A DNA stretch of 64,000 nt from Symbiodinium sp. CCMP2592 (GCA_905221615.1 CAJNDT010000946.1:1084268-1148267), one strand, 5' to 3'. Counted from the first letter of the stretch, positions 10,228 to 22,310 are shown. Program-made: numbers and translations. Notes: a model not told the origin generated them from the sequence alone.

Positions 10228-11562
10228 ATGTCGATGATTACCCTGGAAGTGTCATTGCTCAGCGGCAAGACAGCAACTGTGCAAGCAGGCCTGGATGAAA
10301 CTGTGGAGACGTTGACGCAACGGGCACAGATCGCACTTGGAGTCGGGAAAGGGCGACTACTGGACTCCTCGGGAGTCCTTCTGGACGGATGTGAGGAGAC
10401 AAAGAGACCCCGGATTCAGAACGGCGACTCACTGACCTTCCATGTAAACGGAGTTCAAATCCAGTCCACGTCTTCTGCCTTTGCTGCCCTTCTTGGCGAT
10501 GGATCAGTTGTGACCTGGGGTGATGCTTACTTTGGCGGCGACAGTGGTGCAGTGCAGGGCCAGCTGCAGAACGTGCAGCAGATCCAAGCCTCTGTCGGTG
10601 CTTTGGCTGCCATTCTTGGCGATGGATCCGTTGTGACCTGGGGCGCTGCTGCCAGTGGTGGCGACTGCAGCGCTGTGCAGGGTCAGCTGAAGACGGTGCA
10701 GCAGATCCAAGCCTCTGAAAGTTCTTTTGCTGCCATTCTTGGCGATGGATCCGTTGTGACCTGGGGTGCTGCTGCCAGTGGTGGCGACAGTAGCACTGTG
10801 GAGGGTCAGCTGAATAATGTGCAGCAGATCCAAGCCTCTTATGCTGCTTTTGCTGCCATTCTTGACGGTGGATCTGTTGTGACCTGGGGTGATGCTGACT
10901 CTGGGGGCGACAGCAGTGCTGTGCAGCATCAGTTGAGCAATGTGAAGCAGATCCAAGCTCGCGGCGGCGCGTTTGCTGCCATTGTTGGGGATGGATCTGT
11001 TGTGACCTGGGGTGATATTAGGTGTGGCGGCGACACTAGTTCGTTGCAGGGCCAGCTGACGAATGTGCAGCAGATCCAAGCCGCTCGCAGTGCTTTTGCT
11101 GCCATTCTTGACGATGGATCAGTTGTGACCTGGGGTGATGCTTATTTTGGCGGCGACAGTGGTGCAGTGCAGGGCCAGCTGCAGAATGTGCAGCAGATCC
11201 AAGCCTCTGTCGGTGCTTTTGCTGCCATTCTTGGCGATGGATCCGTTGTGACCTGGGGTGCTGCTGCCAGTGGTGGCGACTGCAGCGCTGTGCAGGGTCA
11301 GCTGAAGACGGTGCAGCAGATCCAAGCCTCTGGCAGTGCTTTTGCTGCCATTCTTAGCGACGGAACCGTTGTGACCTGGGGAAATGCTGCCACTGGCGGC
11401 GACAGTCGTGCTGTACAGCAGCAGTTGAAACGTGTGCAGCACATCCAATCCTCTGGCGGTGCTTTTGCTGCCATTCTTGGCGATGGCTCGGTGGTGACCT
11501 GGGGTCATGCTGGCCGAGGCGGCGACAGTAGTGCTGTGCAAGGTCAGCTGAAGACTGTGTAG
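10228..11562 (+). CDS. Ubiquitin-like / RCC1-like repeat protein, intronless
   Basis: The start is the ATG at 10228; the frame opens slightly earlier without an ATG. The 444-codon product has two parts. Residues about 3-75 look like a beta-grasp ubiquitin-like fold (ITLEVSLLSGKTATVQAGLD, then a GRLLD..GVLLDG turn and NGDSLTFHV). From about residue 80, nine tandem 41-residue units follow, each with the core GDGSVVTWGxAxxGGDSxAVQ and VQQIQA. Units are 123 bp, and each resembles one blade of an RCC1 propeller. Seven blades is the usual RCC1 number, so nine, with the last cut after 26 residues, is unusual. Such proteins are abundant in dinoflagellates and often annotated as HERC-like; no HECT domain follows. 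The role is unknown. Lack of introns suits a retroposed or tandem-array copy. Confidence 0.8.
   Translation: MSMITLEVSLLSGKTATVQAGLDETVETLTQRAQIALGVGKGRLLDSSGVLLDGCEETKRPRIQNGDSLTFHVNGVQIQSTSSAFAALLGDGSVVTWGDAYFGGDSGAVQGQLQNVQQIQASVGALAAILGDGSVVTWGAAASGGDCSAVQGQLKTVQQIQASESSFAAILGDGSVVTWGAAASGGDSSTVEGQLNNVQQIQASYAAFAAILDGGSVVTWGDADSGGDSSAVQHQLSNVKQIQARGGAFAAIVGDGSVVTWGDIRCGGDTSSLQGQLTNVQQIQAARSAFAAILDDGSVVTWGDAYFGGDSGAVQGQLQNVQQIQASVGAFAAILGDGSVVTWGAAASGGDCSAVQGQLKTVQQIQASGSAFAAILSDGTVVTWGNAATGGDSRAVQQQLKRVQHIQSSGGAFAAILGDGSVVTWGHAGRGGDSSAVQGQLKTV
10498..11560 (+). repeat. 123-bp tandem coding repeat with 615-bp higher-order period
   Basis: Units begin at GATGGATC-type sites every 123 bp from 10498. 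Units 1-2 (from 10498) and 6-7 (from 11113) are almost identical at DNA level, while neighbouring units differ at many positions. The array therefore appears to have grown by a five-unit (615-bp) duplication or gene conversion. Confidence 0.85.
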
Positions 11563-11640
11563 CAGCTCTAAGTCTCCGCACCGGCTTTTCCTGCCATTTT
11601 TGCTGACGGTGGCGATAGGAGATAGCAGCAGTGGACAGGA
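11563..11640 (+). pseudogene. Decayed continuation of the RCC1-like repeat array
   Basis: The bases right after the TAG stop still resemble the repeat: CAGCTCTAAGTCTCC and CGGCTTTTCCTGCCATTTTTG correspond to the CAGATCCAAGCCTC / GTGCTTTTGCTGCCATTCTTG part of a unit. The stop is a CAG-to-TAG change at a conserved glutamine codon, with a second in-frame TAA soon after. The array once extended further. Confidence 0.65.
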
Positions 11641-13943
11641 CCGGATGAAGACTGATCGATAGATGCGGGTCTGCTTGTCGGCCGGTGAGTTTAGGGTTTA
11701 GGGGTTTAGGGTTTAGGGTGTGTAAGAAAGATGTGGTGCATAGATGATGCATGGACTTGCTGACTGCCCGCTCTGGCAGCTTGTGTGGGTTCCGAAGCCA
11801 ACCCCGATCGCCAAATGCCCGAAAAGCTTTAGGGTCTAGGGACCCGAAACGCTAATCCTCTAATTACCTTCGAATCCCATCACCGTTTCACCCAAAACAC
11901 CCTAAGCCCAAACCCCAGCCCACACAATGTTGAGAACCTGTACTCTAAACCAGCGCTTGTCAAGTTTTAATAGTTGCATGGGGCTGGTGCGATTCTGCGA
12001 TTCGGACTTCGTATACTGCCGCAAAAACTCCTCATGGGCGGATTCCGATTAGAGTAGCCTAGAAGGACTGGTAATTTTAACAGCCTGCAATCTCAGGACG
12101 AAGGAGCCCCAACCCCCAAAACCTAAACCCCAGTGCCTAACCATTTTGTATACTATAAATCCCCATTATCGTAACGTACCTTTCTTGGCCCAACGTGCCG
12201 AGGCATGGTGTGCACTTTGGGGGCCCAAATATCTACCAGTCTATTAGGTAGCCATAGTATATTGGTACTTGGACCCTTTGGGTTGCAGAGAACCAAGGCA
12301 ACCGAACCCTAAGGCTCAAAACAGCCTCAAGGCCTTATATAGTATGGTCTTTGGGCCCTAAAGCCTTAAGACAAGAGTCCTTGGATCCCTAAGCCCTATA
12401 GATCCCTTTAAAGGACCCCTTTAATCCCCTTTACAGATCCCCTTTAAGGGAACCCTATAATTATATGAGTCCTTAGAGCCTACGGGGGAAAGGTCTCACA
12501 GCTTACGCCTGATCGGCCGAGGCTTCTGCACTTGGGTGTCATCTTGAAGGCGCAGGCAGCTCCGGGGTTTCCTAGGGTTTAGGGTTTCCTAGGGTTTCCT
12601 ATGGTTTAGGGTTTAGGGACCCCCCAACTACCCTCTAAGATACCCTAAATACCCACTATTAAGGGCCATAAGGTCTCTATTAAGGGGCACTGGGGGGTCC
12701 TGGTTCGGTTGAAGGAATCCGGGGTTTAGGGTTTTTTGTTTTTGGGTTTGTGTAGGGTTTACGGTTTGGGGCGTACATTAGGGTTTAGGGGTTTGGGGTT
12801 TAGGGTTGAACGCAATATTCACCTCTAAACCCTACATCGTTATCTAGCCCACAAGCCCTGAAGTTGGGGTTTTGGAGGAGCCCGAGGCTCTGAACCTACC
12901 GGAGCTCCCTCCCTTATCTGTTCGTAGGCTCCTTCGGGCTTGGTGTTTTTGGAGCTTTTGGGCAGCGTCTGGTCTTTGGTTTAGGTTTTCTGTGAAGTCA
13001 GGTTGGGATCGAGGTGCATCGCGCCTTTGGGGTTTCCGTCTTGATGGGGGTCCTTTTTGTTGTATGGGTGCTGTACCAGAAAGGGACCTAAAAAAGGAAC
13101 AAACTTTTAGAAAGTTTAGAAAGTTTAGAGAGCTATCCATATACTCGCCGCCCCACCACACCAACCATGACAATTCTCACTGCTGCCGCCCGCACATAGC
13201 ATAATCGCGACGATAGCTAGTACAACGACGACTACTGCTGCTATTGCTGCCTGACTGATCGCTCCGCCGTCCCCAACGCCTGATAAGCGGCCTTCTTGCG
13301 TGCCTTGTCCCGACAGGTTAAGGCCCGTTTCGAAAGATATTAGCCCAACCAGCACTAACGAGATTGAAAGCATCTTCTTGATTTCAGAAACCTCAGCCAG
13401 AATTCCAAAGGGCTCAGCTGAACAGTAAACCCTAAGTTGATGGTATGGTCGAGTGATACGATTCGGTTCAGGGTGTAAGGTTCAGGGTTGAGGGAAGCCA
13501 TAAAGATTGTGAATTTGGCGGCCCGGGTAGGGCGTGCTGTATGTTCACAATTCTGACGTTCCAGGTAACTACTATCCTAAGCCCAAGTACCCGATTATTG
13601 CGTCTTTGGGGCCCTTAGGGATACACAGGTTACCTACGAGTCCAAGAAGTCCTTACTTGTGGGTTTGCTTGAATCCAAGGATAAAAGGAGGGACCCTTAA
13701 AAAGGACCCCTGGGAACACACCCTTAATATAGCTATTCTATACCCATTATATAGCCCATTATAGGGTAGGAGGTCCCCATTAAGGGTCCCTCCTTTGCCC
13801 CTTTGATTGCTTAAAAAGGCCTCAAAGTCTCCTTTACGGCCCTCTCTGGGTTACGGTACGGCCCAGTGGAGCTCAGGAGTTGAAGGACAAGTACGTCGTA
13901 GCCCTGCCGGGCGCTGAGATCATCGCTTTCTGGGAGCCTTAAA

Positions 13944-14047
13944 TGGGAGATTCCGAAAATTACGGGTACCGTATTTCAAACTCCTTATAATAAGGATCCT
14001 ACTACTTCGGGTTACTATATTAGGGCCCCTATTTTCGGAAACTCCCA
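13944..14047. repeat. MITE family B, copy 1
   Basis: Terminal inverted repeats TGGGAG(A/T)TTCCGAAAAT and ATTTTCGGAAACTCCCA enclose the shared core with CTTATAATAAGGATCCTACTA. Seven copies of this family occur in the window. Confidence 0.85.
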
Positions 14048-14564
14048 AAAGGAAGGAAAGCAAGGGAGTCCGAAGGGTTTAGGGTTTAGGTTTTTGGGTT
14101 TCAGGCCAGTTTAGGGCTCAGGGTTTGTAGGGCTTATACATCTAGTATCTGAGTTCTGTAGTACATACCCGGAGGGCCCATGTACCCAACATCTATATAC
14201 TTTGAGGCTACCTAGATGGGGACTTCTTTACGGCGAAAGTATATACTATTTTATTTGGGTTCATGGACCATGAAAAACACTTTAATACTCGTACAGGGGG
14301 ACGGCGCACCTTGCAAGAACCAGTACGAAATAAACGTTTGTACTTGTGTTTCTCCCGGGTTACTCCAAAGCCCAGGTATGGAATTAGACCACAACAGACC
14401 ATTCTAGTCATGTTTTTGGTGGCCTAATTCCATAGTAGTAGTGTGCAGAAGGACCCTCTGGGAAAGACCTCGGCTTTGCACCAGAAGCTTCATGGCTTGC
14501 GGGTATCGCTGGTGACTCTAATCAAGCATCGAACCCTGAACCCCTAATCTAAGACGTATAGTAA

Positions 14565-14669
14565 ACCCCATAAAGTTGGAAACCTGATTAAGGCCAAAAT
14601 AGTGCAGGGATTCCCTATACGATACTCGTAAGGATGGAGTCTATTGGGTTTCCAACTTTTGGGCTTTTA
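14565..14669. repeat. MITE family K, copy 1
   Basis: Shares with 53003-53100 the sequence CCCATAAAGTTGGAAACC at one end and TGGGTTTCCAACTTTTGGG at the other; the two ends are imperfect inverted repeats. The interior GTGCAGGGATTCCCTAT is also shared. Confidence 0.7.
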
Positions 14670-14814
14670 CTGTAAACCCTAGACCCTCGACCCCCATACC
14701 CCCACCACCCCACGCCCTCAACTCTGGTTCCACAGCCCTGAACCCTAAGTTAAACACTAACAACCCTAAACCCCAAACTCTGCCTGTAGCCGAAAAGACC
14801 TCCCCTTTCTAAGG

Positions 14815-14949
<135 letters not shown>

Positions 14950-16817
14950 GAAACCATAATCGGGAACCCTAAAAGGGTCGGTTGTTTCGGCTACAGGTGG
15001 TTCCGCAGGCCCCAGCTGCGGGGATCCCGGATCGTTCCTTCCCGCTTTCGTCTTGCAGTCGCTATGAATCGCATGTCGCCCCCCCAAATGGTCCATGTAC
15101 CTTTGTAGCCCTGAGACTCCATGTGCCCATATAGTAGGTACTTAGGCCTTAAAGGGGTCTCTATATAGGTACTTTAAGGCCTAAGTATCTACAAGATGGA
15201 TACACGGAGCCGGAGCCTTTGGGTAGTGTTGGGTTTAGGGCATAGGGCAGTCCAAGTATGGACATATTCTGGCCCTAGCAAAGGAGAGGAGCCCCTTTCG
15301 CGTATTAAGTCTTATGTAGCTACTCTCTAGGTCCACAGACCCTTATAGGGTTTAGGGTTTAGGGGTTTAGGGTTTAGGGTTACAGTAACGGTTTTACTTG
15401 AGCCCTCAACCCTCAAAGCTCGGGCCTTGTGCACCTCAGTAGACTACTCCATGTCTGGTCCCATATATAGTTCCTTTTGGGGGTCCATATATAGAATCCT
15501 TTAGGGTAATCCCAAAAAGGAACTACTATCTCTGGGGAGTGAGAAGCCCAGCCTGAGCTCCGTTGCTTGCGGGTCTTTGGGTTGGTTTGTCGCTCAGCGC
15601 GTACACCTTGCTGCGGCATCCGGTCATCTCAACCACCCCAAACCCTGCACGCTAAATACTTAACCATTAACCCTGAAACCCCTAACCTCAACCCTACACC
15701 CGTAGCAGAAGCAGAAACTGAGGTGTGTGTTGCTGACCCTAAACCCTGAACTCCCTAAACCTGCTAAACACCGTAAACCCGAAAACCCCTACATCCTAAA
15801 CCCTAAGCACAGACGTGAGGTGCAGGGCTTTGGCCGGGACGGTCTCCGAAACGTCCAAAGAGGCGTGTTGGCACTTAATGCAAAGATCCTGTGAGGTCCA
15901 AAAGGAAGGGTCCGTGTACTCATATTATATATTCTATATGCATATTTACATTACATACTTCGGCCTTGAAGTAGTAGCTATATGGGCACTTCGGCGCCTG
16001 TTTAAAGGTTCATGGGACACTATGGGATTGGGTTCCTATTATGCTTCTTCTGCGTAGAGTATAGCCCCAAACGCTACCGGTATCCCCAAACCCTACGAAA
16101 TAGTCGGTAGTGACAACCCTTAAACAGTAGGTTTTTGGATCCCCAGGTATTCTAGCTGCTGACTCCTGTATATAGGAAGTGCTACGCTGGAGTGGACGTT
16201 AACATGGGAAGGATCCGAAAAGCCTTCCAAGGATCTTCGGTATACATAGGTGTTTAAAAACCTTATAATTATAGGCTCCCAGCGCTATATCATGAGGCTT
16301 GGGCTTAAAGATCATGCTTTCGAAGGCTGTTGGTTTGCTTGAAGCCTGAGGGTAAGGATCCTGTTGCCAAGGTATACACTATACATATTTGGGTAGAAGA
16401 CTTTGCAGGAATCGGATTTGCGTTGGATTCATGTAGAGCTTGAGAGTGACGACCTGCTCGCGCGTTATGTGGCCTTACATTAGCTCGAAGAGGGTGTAAT
16501 CAGGGTTTAGGGGCTGATCCGGGGCAAGATCGTTTCCGGATTTACACGAGTCCGATGAAAATGGCGAAGTTTGGTCCCGAAATTGGTTACTTCAATGTCT
16601 TGATGTCATTGCAACCCTTAACCCCAAACCCGAAACCCCTAAACCGTTAACCTCCCAAACTGCACTATACATACATGAATTCTTTTGATGTCCTTGCAAC
16701 CCACCAGTTTCCACTGGGAGGTCGATGAGGACGATGTCCCGCGGGACGGGGAGGTGCATAGCTCCAGGGTTGTAGGACATTTGGTGTCGGGTTTAGCCTT
16801 TATGGTTGATTATAGAT

Positions 16818-16904
16818 GGGAGTTTCCCAAAATAGGGGATCCAACCTAAATAATAGGATCCTTATTATGCGGACCCCAAATAAGGTGCCCCTAATTTTCG
16901 GAGT
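16818..16904. repeat. MITE family B, copy 2 (opposite orientation, shortened)
   Basis: Starts GGGAGTTTCCCAAAATAGGG, has the core in reverse (AATAATAGGATCCTTATTAT) and ends CTAATTTTCGGAG. The inner part is shorter than in other copies. Confidence 0.7.
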
Positions 16905-17215
16905 AATGCTGGGAGGATCGAAACCAACACCGCCAACCCTAACACCATGAGTGCTGAATGCAGCACCTCAACCCCAACTTTAACCCCGAATAACCCTTCA
17001 TAACCTACCCGTTTAAGGACTCATATAAGGAAATCATAATAAGGAACCCTAAGAACGTAGGTTTTTTGGGGTCCAGGAATATCATGAACCCTGCGAAACG
17101 GGAAATACGTAAACCTAAACCCTGAACCCTGAAGCAGGTAGTAGACACAATGGAGGCGCTAGTTTTTTTTGCATATCGGGTCTCAGAGCCTTGTAATTCC
17201 TAAGCCCTAAGCCCC

Positions 17216-17325
17216 TACTTGGAGGTTCATGTGTAGTTATAAGTGGGGGTATAAGTATGGTAGCAATGATGACCCATATTTGGGGACTTATAACTCCACT
17301 ATAATTACCCATGAATCTCCAAGTA
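17216..17325. repeat. MITE family G, copy 1
   Basis: Ends TACTTGGAGGTTCATG.GTAGTTATAAG and its reverse complement TTATAACT...ACCCATGAATCTCCAAGTA. Related copies lie at 19885-19987 and as a half element near 50338. Confidence 0.8.
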
Positions 17326-19288
17326 AGCTCTTAGAGCGTGTAAACACTATGCTTTAGTTAACGAATATGCCTTATATCATATTAAGGGTCCTACTATGAC
17401 TTGCGGTATATTCCTTAGGTCTGGGTTTCGGATTTTCGTGGCTTTGGGGCGGATCTTCGCCCGCGGTTTGCGAGCCTGGCTATACTCTAAACCCTAAAGC
17501 CCTAAACCCTAACCCCTAAACCCTAAACCCCTAAACCCTAAACCGTTATAGGCACCCTTAAATGGACCCCCTGTAGATCCCTTTACAGGGATATTGGAGT
17601 CTCTGGGAAGCCGGAGGTTTGGGGATCGGTTTAGGGTAAAGGGTTTGGGATTTAGAAGGGTGGCGGGCTTGAGGTTTAGAGTTTAGGGTTCGGCTTAGGG
17701 TTTAGGCATTCGGGGAGGGTTTAGAGTTTAGGTTTCAGTTTAAATGCTTATCTTTCTTAGTTTCTAGTGTTTCCGAGATGAAAGGTTCTGGGTTATCGTC
17801 TTAACGGCCCTGTTTAGTTTGTTGTTGATCCTGTTTTGCGTGTGTTGATTCTGCTGTTTCAATTTTTTGATAGTAACTTATGTTTGGTGATCACCACCCA
17901 CTATCAATGGATTACTGAGGAACCTAGTCATCGTAATGCTAGTACGAGCTGTGTATTAAGACGATACTAACTGTAGTTGAAATCTGCAAAAGACAAGGGG
18001 GCAGGTAGTACTAATACTATCATAACTGTAGCTAATACTATCTGCATCTATTGACTATTATCCGTCATTGCTATTACTTTAATATTGACAGTCTTTGTCA
18101 TAGCTAGGCAGCTGCAGACCGAACTCCCTAAGGGTGCATGTACCCGTATGGCATATATTGTTGCCCTCAAGTACCCTTGAGTATAAGGACTACATTAAGT
18201 ACATACTACATACCCGAAAGCTTGAATCCTCATGGTACCTAACCGTAGAGAGCCCTTATGGTGGCCGTAAGGGATCGAACCTTTAAGGTGCATGAACCCC
18301 TTGGGCATGGATCCTAACTATACGGCTGAGAATAGCCCGAAAGCCTTACATAGTATGGTCTTTGGCCCCAAAAGCCTTAAAATGTGAGCCCTTAGAGCCT
18401 AAGGGTAAGAGACTGCGTGTTGATTTGGCATACTTCGGACGATGTAAAGTTCATACCCCCGGCCCGCCGCGTAAGCTCTGGAGGTTTGGGGCAGCTTAGA
18501 CGTTAGGGGTTTTAGGGTTTAGGCTTTGGGGTTCAGAGAGTAAGGTTTCAAAGGTTTAGGGTCCTGAAGCCTCGACCCCTGCTAGTGCAAGAAGCAACAG
18601 ACCCGCCAGGGAGAGCTACTCTGTAGATGCAAAGATATGATCCTCATGTACATGGGCAGCACCGACTTCCTTCTGAAGGACCCAGCTAAGGGGGGTCTAT
18701 CCATCAGGGTTCCTTCAAAAGGAGCAAAAAGGCTTCCTTTAAAGGGATCTATAAGGGTTCCTTTAAGGGGGTGTATAAGGGTTCCTTTAAAGGGATCTAT
18801 ACAGATTCCATAGGGGGTTTAGTGTTTTTGACTTCCTTCTGAAGGACGCGGCTCATGGGATCCTCGAGTTGGGATTCTCTATCTCTACCTTCACCTACCA
18901 AAACCCACTGTTTTGCAGCTCCTTAATATAACTCCACACATATAGACTGTGTAGGGACCCGAGAAGAAGTAGGTCTTGATGGGTTTAAGGTGAGCCCTAA
19001 ACCCTAAACCCCAAAGCCCCACAACTTCAAGACTCTCATCCCCACCCGCGCAAGTCGGGCTCTCGTCTCTCTGACCTTCCCTGTCAAACTCGAGGGTTGT
19101 GGGTCTCGGTTTGAGTTTTAGACCCGAGCTTGGACCCTGTACCGTTTTGGGTTTGGGGTTGAGTTTCGTGCGGAGAGTGTGGGATGGGAGAGGTTTGAGG
19201 CTCTACTCGAAGCTTCATCGATAGTTTCAACAATTTTGATTTGGTAGGCTGGTTGCGCCGGGTCGTATCTACTTCAAAATACATACAG

Positions 19289-19326
19289 ATTTAATGTCTG
19301 CGCCGTCGAAGACTCTGCTTATGAAA
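19289..19326 (+). CDS. eEF3: eEF3-like exon 1 (pre-Walker A strand)
   Basis: Follows ATACAG and precedes a GC donor (GCCCGG). It reads (x)LMSAPSKTLLMK; KTLLMK corresponds to the KILLNK-type strand of eEF3 just before Walker A. Joined to exon 2, the spacing to RYG is within one residue of the family. It is the weakest NBD1 exon because the upstream neighbour is unknown. Confidence 0.4.
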
Positions 19327-19568
19327 GCCCGGACAATCTTGCAAGTAACACCCTGCGCGCTAAATTTCAATCCCAAGCTATATGTCCTATGGTTATGTTC
19401 GCAAGCCGAAACCCTACATGCCTACATGGGTAATTCTCTAAATTATATAGGGTCCCTTTTGGAACTGCCTGACATAAGGGTTCGGCTGGAGAAGTGGCAG
19501 GGGTGATCTTCTCTCGGGTTGAAGAAGTTAGGGCTTCGAGTCCAGAGAGAGTGCACGGTTTCTTGTTT

Positions 19569-19703
19569 ACTTAGAGGGTCGGGGGACTTAGTAACTGGTT
19601 ATTTTAGGGACTTGTAAGTACCATAACCCCAATTAGGGTCCCTTTTAGGGTACTTATAAGTCTACTTACTACCTACTTACTAAGTCCACCGACCCTCCAA
19701 GTA
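19569..19703. repeat. MITE family F, copy 1
   Basis: ACTTAGAGGGTCGGGGGACTT at the left and AAGTCCACCGACCCTCCAAGT at the right are inverted repeats. The interior is shared with the copy at 60147-60281. It lies in intron 1 of the eEF3-like gene. Confidence 0.85.
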
Positions 19704-19884
19704 GGGGGATTAAGGTTTCCTTCGAGGCTTTCTGGGTGCAGGGTGTGTGACTATGACTAAATCAGGGTTTAAGGTTTAGGGTTTAGGGGTATTTACGGCA
19801 TAGGGCATGCGTGGCATAAGGTTTCTCTTTGCTGTGCCCCAGGCAAGCATGAAACAATCAACATGCGGAATCCTAAGGAGCGTT

Positions 19885-19987
19885 GCTTGGAGGTTCATGG
19901 GGTAGTTATGAGGGTTCCTTTAAGGGCCCCTTTAGAAGGTTCTCTACATATAACTCCTCTTACAACTACCCATGAACCTCCAAGTTG
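19885..19987. repeat. MITE family G, copy 2
   Basis: Bounded by GCTTGGAGGTTCATGGGGTAG and CTACCCATGAACCTCCAAG. The middle holds AAGGGCCCCTTT-type sequence not seen in copy 1. Confidence 0.8.
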
Positions 19988-20246
19988 CTGTTCAAGCTTT
20001 CGGCTGCGGCAAGGCCGTTCTCAACGCTAGACTGCTGGGAAGAGAACCAGGGTCTTGCGTGGTGTTCCAGTGTGTTCGACATTTTGCAAGCCGAAAAGCT
20101 GAGTCTTCGAACCCTCTAAACCCTGACGCCCCCCAATAAACCCTTCACTCTGAAGGAAACTTCCCCGGTATTTTGAAGAGCTGCCTTCGAAAAAGCCGTG
20201 CACCAGGACACCACGTTCGAGTTACGGAAGGTTAGTGCCTGAGTCG

Positions 20247-20376
20247 GTACCCAGACCCCCGGGAGGATCCAGAAAGTAGATCCCCTAATCTGGGGCCCTA
20301 TATACTACGAAGGGTACTTTATAGGAACCCCCATTAAGGGATCTACTTTTTGGATCTTCGCGGGGGTCTGGGTAAG
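20247..20376. repeat. MITE family E, complete copy
   Basis: TACCCAGACCCCCGGGAGGATC and its partner GATCTTCGCGGGGGTCTGGGTA form the termini, with a second inner pair AAGTAGATCCC / GGGATCTACTT. Half of this element is found inside the family C copy at 7887. Confidence 0.8.
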
Positions 20377-20601
20377 TATCCTGCATGGGTTTGGGTTGTC
20401 ATCTCTTCTGATACAGGGTTGGGCTAAGGGTTTAATTAGTGTTTAGGATTCCGAGTTCTAACCATAAAACCGGTTTAACAAACACTTACTACAGCATCCT
20501 ACCTAAGCCATTCATGTCGCCTTTTCTGATACCTGAGTTTGTTCTGGTACAGTACCCTAGCCTTAAGACTGGTTATCCTCGAAGCTACTACAGTTCAGGA
20601 T

Positions 20602-20706
20602 CTACCCAGGGGCCCCAAAGTAGTTCCTTTTTGGGTGTGTCCTCTGTTTTGATTAGGGACTCTAATATACTACCCAAACAGGAACTACTTTGGGGCCCCT
20701 GGGTAG
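20602..20706. repeat. MITE family A, copy 2
   Basis: 35-bp arms with a single mismatch; same spacer as the copy at 10041 except for a few bases. Its right end GGGTAG followed by G has the form of a splice acceptor, directly before an open coding-like segment (20707-20798). Confidence 0.9.
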
Positions 20707-21341
20707 GTGCTTCACTGTCGGGTGGAGGATGTGGGCTTTCGCGTGTCAGACACACCAGAGTTCGAGGCTGCAAATCTGGCAGCAAAGCCTCGAGGTGCTA
20801 TATACCCTAAGGGGCCCAAAAGGCCCAGTAGTCAGGTACTGGGGTTTAGGATAGTAGTTTTGTAGGTTACTATTTGGGAGATTGTATAATGATTAGGTAC
20901 TTGGACCCTTATGGTAAACAGTTAAACCAAGTTCGTTGGGCCAGGCCCCACACCGCAAAATTGGTGGTATAGTGGAGGGTGTACCAAGAGCTTAATTTGC
21001 ATGATTCACGGCTTGTGGGCACGATTGCTTGTGAGTGCATGCTAGCCAGTACCCGAAATCCACACATCAAATATGCTTAAGTGTTACATGAAGCTGCGCA
21101 GCACTCAAAGGCTTTAGCTGCGCGTGCCCAGTTCGGAATCGCAGCTATAATCAGCAATCAGCTACACAAGTCTTCGGGATTACCCTTTCATGTCATCTCT
21201 GGCCAGGATGAGTGGGTTTCCACTCAACATTATGGCCTTTCGTTGGCTGTTGCTTCTTCATAACATGCACTAAAGGTTCTCATGCTCTTGGCATTACAGG
21301 GCCAACTAACTACCTGCCAAAATGCAGGTTGTGCTAATTAG

Positions 21342-21429
21342 GAACCTGATTCAGAAACCCTGGGCCTATAACCCCCAAATTAGTAGGATTCACACAAGGA
21401 AAAAGGCCCAAGGTTTCTTAATCAGGTTA
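21342..21429. repeat. MITE family I, copy 1
   Basis: AACCTGATTCAGAAACCCTGGGCC and GGCCCAAGGTTTCTTAATCAGGTT are inverted; the core contains CCCAAATTAGTAGGATTCA. Related copies lie near 46809 and 47197. Confidence 0.75.
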
Positions 21430-21592
21430 GGACCCCGAAGCCTCTAGTGTGTTTAGGAGGGGGGGGGCCCGAATAGTTACCTATAATTACAATTTTTTTG
21501 GGGGGGTCCCTTCGTGTAGTTATAGAATAATATACCCCCAAACTCTAGTTTAATTAGGGTTCAGGCTTTCCTTGAGAAAGAAAATCGCAGAG

Positions 21593-21653
21593 TATGTTAT
21601 CCTGCGCTGCGCCGAGGGCCATCGCTACGGCATCGTGGGCTCCAACGGCACAG
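21593..21653 (+). CDS. eEF3: eEF3-like exon 2 (Walker A, first half, NBD1)
   Basis: Begins after GCAGAG and ends at ACAG before the GC donor GCAGTG. It reads YVILRCAEGHRYGIVGSNGT plus one base of the next Gly. RYGIVGSNG matches the RYGIcGPNG start of the NBD1 P-loop. The intron after it opens at once with TTTAGGG-like sequence. Confidence 0.8.
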
Positions 21654-21787
21654 GCAGTGGTTCAGGGTTTAAGGGTTTAGGGTTCAAAAAATCGTTTGGT
21701 GAGGGCTTGGCTTGAGTTTTCGTCTATTCTGAAAGTGCTGTGCGAGCGATGGATCCAGTAGTTTTCTTTTGCAAAAGGTTGTGGATA

Positions 21788-21898
21788 ACCCCAAGGGTCC
21801 AAGTACACGATAGTCATATACTCTCCAAAGTCCTAACCTACATACCTATTATCCTCGAACCGAATACCTAGCTATTGGGTCCTTTGGACCCTTGGGGC
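21788..21898. repeat. MITE family H, copy
   Basis: CCCCAAGGGTCCAAGTAC at the left pairs with GGGTCCTTTGGACCCTTGGGG at the right. It contains the palindromic TCCTTTGGA core typical of this family and lies in intron 2. Confidence 0.7.
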
Positions 21899-22310
21899 AA
21901 TGTATGAATAGGACTGCCTTCGACCTGGAAGTTTCTCAGGGATCGGGCCTTCTGCTTACCCTTGGTTAGTAGGGAATGGAAGAATAGTAGTAATGGTAGT
22001 TATAATTTGTACCCCATTCCTCCATTCCCTCCTAACCAACGGTAAGTCTGCTCCTGTCACAAACGAACCCAAGTGTGACCCTAAACACCGTGCCATGCAA
22101 GGCCCAACAGCAAGCGCTCCTCCGTCAATGTGAGACAAATGGGATTCTGGCCTGGCATGAATCTCGTAACCGTCCTCGTCGTCGTCGTCCTTGTTGTTCC
22201 TGTTGGTGCTTCAGCTGCCGTTTCTGCTGCTGTTACTGTTGCTGCTGGTGCTACCGTGGCATCATGTGCAGTATCAGTTTGGGGGGGCAGCGCTATCTCA
22301 TGACGTGCAG

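Noticed and set aside
13877..13915. Segment reading ELKDKYVVALPG after CAG
   Set aside because: Coding-like but isolated, with no family match.
15826..15890. 65-nt segment reading ALAGTVSETSKEACWHLMQR with AG acceptor and GTGAGG donor
   Set aside because: It faintly resembles an eEF3 HEAT-region helix, but over 100 intervening residues are missing before the next candidate.
16721..16753. 33-nt segment reading VDEDDVPRDGE between AG and GT
   Set aside because: It could be the acidic stretch before the eEF3 NBD1, but it is too short and low-complexity to support without neighbours.
20707..20798. Open segment reading VLHCRVEDVGFRVSDTPEFE after a palindrome ending in AG
   Set aside because: It looks coding and the acceptor is good, but it does not match the eEF3 segment expected between exons 1 and 2, so it was not added as an exon.
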